From Pigoraptor vietnamica (lineage: Eukaryota; Opisthokonta; Filasterea): 22,300 nucleotides of DNA. The stretch is from assembly GCA_943704525.1 (NCBI GenBank), contig CALSCQ010000488.1, forward strand, positions 1 to 22,300, given 5' to 3'. The translations under genes were made by a program, and so were the position numbers. This document shows positions 17,807 to 22,300 of the stretch, piece by piece; within the stretch, counting starts at the first letter, position 1; every line of letters begins with the position of its first letter. The notes under the pieces were generated by a model. That model did no database searches, was not told the DNA's origin, and saw nothing but the letters and a program-made list of their open reading frames with translations.

Positions 17807-19774
17807 TCGGCAGATGCTGAAGGCGTTTCTGACGCGGCGCAAGAGCGAAGGGCCCTCTTCGATCAGCCGGTGCGACACGGTGATCTCGGCATTGGGCCCC
17901 GGGGGACGCCCCATCGCCACGACGCTCACGCGGCCTCCCATGTCCGTGTTGTGGTACACGTACGGCACAAACGCGCGCCCCCTTACGCGGCGGTTGAGTG
18001 GCGCCGACTTCTCGTGTGTGTGCCCCATGACGATGACGCGCGGCTTGCCCGGCAGTATGTCCGCGAGGAAGTGGAGGCGCATGGTTGAGCTCACGTACGT
18101 CATGAAGCAGCTCATCGGTCCCGCCATTTGGTCGTAGATTTCGCGGGAGAGGACGAGTTCCCGCGCGGGCGCGCGCTTTCCTTCTCCCTGTGGCGACACC
18201 GACCTTTCCGGCCATTCCTCCGTGCACGCGACCTCGACGAGCTTGAGGGGGTTGAGGACGAACGGGAACCACGCGACAGACTGCGACATGGCCGATTTCT
18301 GTATCGCAATGTTCTGCGACAAGGCGTTGCGGATGGGGTTGCGGGACGTCTCGTGCATCATCGAGATGTAGTAGCCGGACTGCCGAACGAGCCCAAAAGC
18401 GGGCACCGGAAAGGTTCCGTCGCGCGCGGGCTTCAGGCAGTGCAGTTCCGACGGAACACGGAGCGGGTCGCAGTTGTAGTAATCAAACTGGTGGCCGTGC
18501 GCGTACGCCGCGAGGATACGGCCGTTTGGGTACCGCTTCGGTTGCGAGGCGTCGACGAAGAACACGTAGCTGGGACTATACACGACGCGCTCTCCGAAAA
18601 ACGCGCGCACGAGCCACTCGTTGCATACAATATCGTCGTGGTTGCCCCGCACGAAGCGGACCTCGAGCAGGCCGTCGGCGCCCGGCAGCACCCACAGCTG
18701 GGACAGCCAGCACTTGAATTCGCCCGCCGGTGTTGCGTCAAACGCCTGCCGCTTCTTCTCCGCATCCGGGGCGTTCGGAAGGCCAAACACGTCGAGGGGC
18801 GTGACGGTGCAGTTCGCGTTCCAGAACTCGACGACGTCTCCGAGGAGTATCACGTGCACCCTGTGTCCCGCGCGGAGGTCCGACGCGACGCCCTTGAAGA
18901 CATTCCACATGGCGTGGTACATGGCCGGTTCGGCGATTCTCCCCCGCGCGCAGCACGACAGATGCAGGTCGGATATCGTGTACACGCGCGTGGCAACGTC
19001 CGACGGCACCTCCAGCACGTCCGCAAACCCAAAGCTGAACACTTCAGACACGAGCGCGGGCACGGGTGCGAGCGCGCGATCCTCTTCGTCCATCTCGTCC
19101 GAATCGACCGTCGCCCCTGCGGCGGGCGTTGCGGCCGCATTCGGCTTCTCGGAGGCGGCGCAGTTCGCGCGACTGAGGTCGTCGAACACTTCGTTGGCGC
19201 TCGATTCAAACGCGTCGTCCTGCGCCGGCAGCGATTCCCGCAGCACTTGCGAGTCGGTGAGCACGAAGGCCTCGCGCTGCGGGAAGTTGACCGTGGGCGC
19301 AAGTCGTCTGAAGGCGTGCACGTTCACCGACTTTGCCCCGCCGTGCTTGATCGTTAGCTTCACGCGAAACTCGGCGCCGCTTCCGGTAATGTCGAACAGT
19401 TCGCGAGGAAAGACGACGACGAGCGAGTACAGGTGGCGGTCGATCTCACCCCCCCTGTCCGTCAGACTCGTCAGTCGCGGTAGCACCTTCGCCACCTTCC
19501 CGTCCTTGTCAATCACAGCACGCAGGCTGTAGGGGGCGAACGGGAACACGCGTCGCCAGCCGAGAACGCGTGCGCGCGCAAACGCGTCGCTCCCCCCGCA
19601 GCTCACTTTGACAGAGACATGCGCCGATGCAATGACGGGACCCTTCTGCACCGCAACCCACAGCGCCACGGAACCGGACGGAGAGAAGCGAAGGAGAGAC
19701 GCGGCGTCCGTGGGGGCTTTCGCGCCGTACGCAGCCGACCCCGTGGCGGGAGGGGCCGGTGCGACGGACGCCAT
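17783..19774 (-). CDS. Calcineurin-like metallophosphoesterase
   Basis: Minus strand, 663 residues from ATG 19774 to TAG 17783. All metallophosphatase blocks are in order: ISDLHLS (D269, H271), LLGDVVEFW (D313), RGNHDD (N378, H379), AHGHQFD (H426, H428) and VMGHTHE (H585, H587). These bind the two catalytic metal ions. The LGDVVEFW and GNHD spacing resembles LpxH/UDP-diacylglucosamine-type or bacterial-like phosphoesterases rather than calcineurin itself. The first 160 residues look beta-rich and may be a separate domain, followed by an acidic linker (about 175-240). Between the fourth and fifth blocks is a long insertion (about 430-575). Substrate unknown. The start was chosen because upstream the frame runs through a (CA)n tract read as His-Thr repeats. 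The 3' end may continue by splicing into 17454-17649. Confidence 0.9.
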   Translation of the reverse strand: MASVAPAPPATGSAAYGAKAPTDAASLLRFSPSGSVALWVAVQKGPVIASAHVSVKVSCGGSDAFARARVLGWRRVFPFAPYSLRAVIDKDGKVAKVLPRLTSLTDRGGEIDRHLYSLVVVFPRELFDITGSGAEFRVKLTIKHGGAKSVNVHAFRRLAPTVNFPQREAFVLTDSQVLRESLPAQDDAFESSANEVFDDLSRANCAASEKPNAAATPAAGATVDSDEMDEEDRALAPVPALVSEVFSFGFADVLEVPSDVATRVYTISDLHLSCCARGRIAEPAMYHAMWNVFKGVASDLRAGHRVHVILLGDVVEFWNANCTVTPLDVFGLPNAPDAEKKRQAFDATPAGEFKCWLSQLWVLPGADGLLEVRFVRGNHDDIVCNEWLVRAFFGERVVYSPSYVFFVDASQPKRYPNGRILAAYAHGHQFDYYNCDPLRVPSELHCLKPARDGTFPVPAFGLVRQSGYYISMMHETSRNPIRNALSQNIAIQKSAMSQSVAWFPFVLNPLKLVEVACTEEWPERSVSPQGEGKRAPARELVLSREIYDQMAGPMSCFMTYVSSTMRLHFLADILPGKPRVIVMGHTHEKSAPLNRRVRGRAFVPYVYHNTDMGGRVSVVAMGRPPGPNAEITVSHRLIEEGPSLLRRVRNAFSICRKRPAAES

Positions 19775-19916
19775 TCGCGCAAATGTGCAGACCGGCACGC
19801 TCACGTTGCGGGCGGCGCGTGCGACGAAGCACAGCCCAGAAAGATAGTTGCGCAAGTAGGACCGCAACGCAATGCATGAAGCACGCAAAGTGCCGGTAGG
19901 ACAGTCGTCGCACTTT

Positions 19917-19920
<4 letters not shown>

Positions 19921-20000
<80 letters not shown>
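19921..20000. repeat. (TG)40 microsatellite
   Basis: Forty pure TG units 147 bp upstream of the phosphatase ATG. Given the TATA-like site at 20071-20077 on the same strand, the tract would be transcribed as (CA)40 in the 5' UTR. Confidence 0.95.
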
Positions 20001-20005
<5 letters not shown>

Positions 20006-20070
20006 CGTGCGTGCAGCTGTCCGTGTCCACATACGTGCGATTGGTGCCAAGCAACCGACCCGCAAAGCGC

Positions 20071-20077
20071 ATTTATA
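20071..20077 (-). promoter_or_regulatory. TATA-box-like TATAAAT for the phosphatase gene
   Basis: On the minus strand the sequence reads GGCTATAAATGCGC, about 300 bp upstream of the phosphatase ATG. Transcription would start around 20045, giving a 5' UTR of about 270 bases that contains the CA tract. Confidence 0.42.
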
Positions 20078-20134
20078 GCCATGTGTGGTCTATTCCCAGA
20101 TTGCCCCCGCCCATGGACACGGCCAAAATCTATT

Positions 20135-20181
20135 ATTGTAACACCCACCTCCTGTTACAATCATGGCTTGTCATTGTAACA
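20135..20181. promoter_or_regulatory. Three copies of ATTGTAACA, two as an inverted repeat
   Basis: ATTGTAACA at 20135-20143 faces its perfect reverse complement TGTTACAAT at 20153-20161 across a 9-base gap, and a third direct copy lies at 20173-20181. The cluster sits in the divergent space between the phosphatase and the next plus-strand gene. It looks like a binding site for a dimeric regulator. Confidence 0.55.
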
Positions 20182-20678
20182 CCTTTGACACAACGTGCAA
20201 TCCTTGCGTGGCGGTTGTTCAGGTGGATGCGCGAAGTTGTGCACACAAAAAAACACACACAACGAGGCGATGCATAACAGAGTGTCACTTGACTGGGTTT
20301 AGAAGAAAAGGAGGTGCTTTGCGCCGCAGTGCGTTGGGCCGGCGTGTGTGCGCATCTGTGTGTACCATTCTGATTACAGCGCCGGCCTCCGTTACACGAC
20401 TTGCACGCCCAGCTGACGCACACAGTCGGTAGCTGAGCAGGTGGACGTTGGGGTCTGTCTCAACGACGTACGACGACGCAGCGGTTGGTGCGGGTGGACA
20501 TGGGGTGGATGTGTCAGTTCGGCATTTTTTGTGTGTGCTTCTTGTGTGTCTAGATGCCCGGCTCGCTGTTGCTTGTGGCGTCCATGTATGTGTCCTTATT
20601 GACGTGCGTTCTGCGCGTTTTTTGCAGTTTCCGTCTGCATTTCAGTCTTCTACCGTCCCTGACCAATTTCGTCAGAAC

Positions 20679-21119
20679 ATGGGCGACGGCGCTTCCCCTC
20701 GCACTGAGGATGAATTGTTGGCCGAGCCGTCATCGATTCACTCTCGATCAGTCTGCCGAACCTCGACAATCTTCCAACGGAGACGATTGTCGTCCACGCC
20801 GGTGCTGCCTTATCTGACAAATGGCGAGAAGTGCGCGCTGGCCAAGACATGCGGTCGTCTATTTTGCATCCTTCGCTACGAGCGCATGTACTACATGACG
20901 CCGCCGTGCACACGCAAGTATCTTACGGACGCCGTGTTTCGCGAGGAGGTCGAGTCGTGCATTCCCTCGGGAAAGCTCGTGCTGAACTCCCTTGAGCGCG
21001 CGATATGCGCCGACTCCACTTTGCTCCGTTCGAATTCACGCGAGCTCGGGCCGGCGCTCTTTGAAGAGGCGCTCGCGGACGAACGTGAAAAAAAAAAAAA
21101 AATTGGACTAGTGCCGTAG
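20679..21119 (+). CDS. Hypothetical protein, 146 residues, ending in poly-A-encoded lysines
   Basis: The frame starts MGDGASPRTEDELLAEPSS and has a plausible protein core: VLPYLTNGEKCALAKTCGRL, FREEVESCIPSGKLVLNSL and LRSNSRELGPALFEEALADE. I do not recognise the family; the core looks alpha-helical. A TTTTTTGCAG acceptor at 20618-20627, after GT-rich sequence, suggests an intron in the 5' UTR or an upstream coding exon, since the frame is open back to that acceptor. The last residues (KKKKIGLVP) come from a run of 15 A and from the left arm of a hairpin, so the natural C-terminus may differ: the gene may continue by splicing (GTGAAA at 21085), be truncated, or be a retrocopy with a tail. Coding status is fairly likely, ends are uncertain. 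Confidence 0.5.
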   Translation: MGDGASPRTEDELLAEPSSIHSRSVCRTSTIFQRRRLSSTPVLPYLTNGEKCALAKTCGRLFCILRYERMYYMTPPCTRKYLTDAVFREEVESCIPSGKLVLNSLERAICADSTLLRSNSRELGPALFEEALADEREKKKKIGLVP

Positions 21120-21163
21120 GGCCGACTCGGGGGGGACAAGCCCCCCTCGTCGTCCCTTACGGC
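21088..21163. other. A15 run followed by a GC-rich hairpin
   Basis: Fifteen A (21088-21102) are followed by a near-perfect palindrome, 21113-21163. The outer arms are GCCGTAGGG and CCCTTACGGC; the inner stems are CGAC/GTCG and G6/C6 around a loop of about 6 bases. The TAG of the upstream frame lies inside the left arm, and TATAAAGG begins two bases after the right arm. Confidence 0.85.
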
Positions 21164-21164
21164 A

Positions 21165-21172
21165 TATAAAGG
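21165..21172 (+). promoter_or_regulatory. TATA-box-like TATAAAGG
   Basis: A good TATA consensus directly after the hairpin, pointing into the purine-rich stretch to the right. No coding frame that I trust follows it, so any transcript would be non-coding or have its first coding exon beyond the window. Confidence 0.3.
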
Positions 21173-21780
21173 ATAGTGGGTGTGGGAGAGTATGAAGAGA
21201 GTATGAAGAGAGTGGGTTACGATAGAGAAAACGCACGCGATGCCGCGACGAGAAACTGGAACATCCACGCAGAGAGCGAGTGTGTAGCGCGAGTGTGTGC
21301 AGGGGGAGGAGCGAGAGTGTGTGAGACAGGCGAGCAGAGGCGCACTCGCGCAGTACACAGTGCATACACAAGCAGCGCACACAAGCGAAAGGAGAGAGCG
21401 GGGAGAGCACGCAGCACGCAACTGGGGACCTCCCCAGAGGGCCGGAGCCGATCCAAACGAGGAAGTCGGCCGATTGCCGAATCCGAGGGGTAGACGAGGC
21501 GGGGACGACCGAAGTTGGCAAGAGCCGCGTGGACGGGCGGCGCGCAGTACCGCAATGTACCTGCAGGGCGGGGCGGCGCGGAAGCGGACTTGCACACGAG
21601 GTCGCCCACGAAAGGCAAGAGCAATCCCTTGTAAGGAAGGGGTGCGGCCGCGAGGGGGCGTGGAGCGTCGGGCGGAGGAAATTACGTAAGGGGAAGCGGC
21701 GAGAGGAAACTGCGGAGAAAGCGAAAGAAGGGGAAAAACGTGTAGGGAGCACCTGTCGCAACTAGAGGCGTACGCGTGAT
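21171..21780. other. Purine-rich region without a recognisable gene
   Basis: About 600 bp with a strong G+A bias on the plus strand, including the repeat GAGAGTATGAA twice at 21187-21209 and many GAGAG/GTGTG words. Open frames exist on both strands but are rich in Arg/Ser/Cys/His or Pro and look like by-products of composition. It could be an untranslated transcript, a repeat element or plain intergenic DNA. Confidence 0.4.
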
Positions 21781-21817
21781 TCGAACCGGCGTGATTCGAA
21801 TTTGAACGTGCGGCGCG

Positions 21818-22016
21818 TTTTGCCAGCAGTGGGCCTTTTTGCCAGCAGTCACGTGGGGTCCAATTTTTGCATGCAGTAGCCGGTGTTTTGCCAGCAGCAG
21901 CGTTTTGCCAGCAGTGGCCCTCCGCAGTAACGCGCGGTCACATGACACGCTCTTTTTGCCAGCAGAAGCGCACTTTTGCCAGCAGAAGCACACGGTGGGC
22001 GCACTTTTGCCAGCAG
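21818..22016 (+). repeat. Cluster of TTTTGCCAGCAG motifs (seven exact, one degenerate)
   Basis: Exact 12-mers start at 21818, 21837, 21886, 21903, 21954, 21974 and 22005, and a variant TTTTGCATGCAG at 21865. All have the same orientation. Spacings are 19, 28, 21, 17, 51, 20 and 31 bp, so this is not a simple tandem repeat. The bases between differ, apart from CAGAAGC(G/A)CAC after two copies. The last copy ends 20 bp before a TATA-like motif. Confidence 0.93.
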
Positions 22017-22036
22017 TAGCGTCCATGTGCGCTTGC

Positions 22037-22043
22037 TATATAT
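22037..22043 (+). promoter_or_regulatory. TATA-box-like TATATAT
   Basis: TGCTATATATGCG lies just after the last TTTTGCCAGCAG motif. A start of transcription near 22070 would fit; the first ATG after it is at 22184 (MRSYPQFP), which runs into CA repeats, so the true coding start may lie past the window. Confidence 0.45.
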
Positions 22044-22300
22044 GCGTTGCCCCCATCTGTTAATCTCGTCATTCAGTGTCGGCGTCCCATTCTCTCCGCC
22101 ACCTTGAACAGCGCCTCTTGCTTTTTCACCGAGCCGAATCCACACGCTCCCGCAGTTAGACCCGGCAGACATCCGGTGGGCGACATGCGCAGTTATCCTC
22201 AGTTCCCACACACACACACACGCACACTCAGACTCGGTCTAACTAACCTACATGCACGCGCCGCGTACACATCACACCCACCCACCCACACACACACACA
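22044..22300. other. Possible 5' UTR or first intron of a gene beyond the window
   Basis: Follows the TATA-like motif. It becomes CA-rich after 22208 and again at the very end, like the introns and leaders of neighbouring genes. No conserved protein segment is visible. Confidence 0.35.

Noticed and set aside
18128-19357. 409-codon plus-strand open frame opposite the phosphatase gene
   Set aside because: Arg/Val/His-rich antisense shadow of a gene with intact catalytic motifs.
19775-20065. N-terminal extension of the phosphatase through the CA repeat
   Set aside because: It would encode a His-Thr repeat, has no conserved sequence, and lies where the 5' UTR is expected.
21108-21761. 217-codon minus-strand open frame
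   Set aside because: Low-complexity Ser/Arg/Pro/Leu/Cys product from a purine-biased region, crossing the hairpin, without any conserved-looking segment.
21774-21800. GATTCGAACC, like the reverse complement of a tRNA T-loop
   Set aside because: It is part of a short direct repeat (GCGTGATTCGAA twice, 15 bp apart). The flanks do not form a T stem, and no D arm, anticodon stem or acceptor pairing is found.

Overview
The window is nuclear DNA from a GC-rich eukaryote, most likely a unicellular one. Coding exons are broken by GT...AG introns that often begin GTGAGT, GTGCGT or GTGGGT and run into (GT)n-rich sequence, and genes lie a few hundred bases apart on both strands. There are no ribosome-binding sites, operons, CRISPR arrays, rRNA or recognisable tRNA genes. 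The gene set (a SKA1-type microtubule-binding domain, a MEKK1/MAP3K1-type SWIM+RING+kinase protein, a GPANK1 orthologue and a RIB43A-like ciliary protein) fits a ciliated protist on or near the animal/fungal/amoebozoan side of the tree, such as a holozoan or apusomonad-like lineage. That placement is inference; I cannot name the species.

Layout: (1) 113-1236 +, 3' part of a SKA1-type kinetochore/spindle protein whose 5' end is off the window. (2) 1775-2763 -, a small RIB43A-like coiled-coil protein. (3) 3201-5723 +, an eight-exon type 1 methionine aminopeptidase with its N-terminal zinc finger. (4) 6017-9594 -, a two-exon MEKK1-like protein (SWIM, RING, helical repeats, kinase). (5) 10495-13701 +, an eight-exon secreted GH5 endoglycoceramidase-like hydrolase. 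(6) 14185-14922 +, a single-exon permuted-papain (YiiX/NlpC-P60-like) protein with a myristoylation-type N-terminus. (7) 15700-16959 -, GPANK1 (ankyrin, zinc finger, G-patch). (8) 17783-19774 -, a calcineurin-like metallophosphoesterase, possibly with an extra 3' exon at 17454-17649. (9) 20679-21119 +, an unrecognised 146-residue frame ending in a poly-A run and a hairpin. The last 1.1 kb holds no gene I can support, but it contains a striking promoter-like cluster of TTTTGCCAGCAG repeats in front of a TATA box.

The genes do not form a pathway; they are unrelated housekeeping, signalling and secretory genes. The parts worth a second look are mostly non-coding: the TTTTGCCAGCAG cluster; a 63-bp tandem duplication across the phosphatase stop codon and possible splice donor; a similar duplication beside the GPANK1 stop; an AT-rich island between two divergent genes that may hold a foreign or relic PI3/PI4-kinase-like fragment; three copies of ATTGTAACA in a divergent promoter; a 32-bp tandem repeat in the MEKK1 intron; and long (TG)n tracts just upstream of several start codons. 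Exon boundaries were placed by eye from frame, splice consensus and family knowledge.
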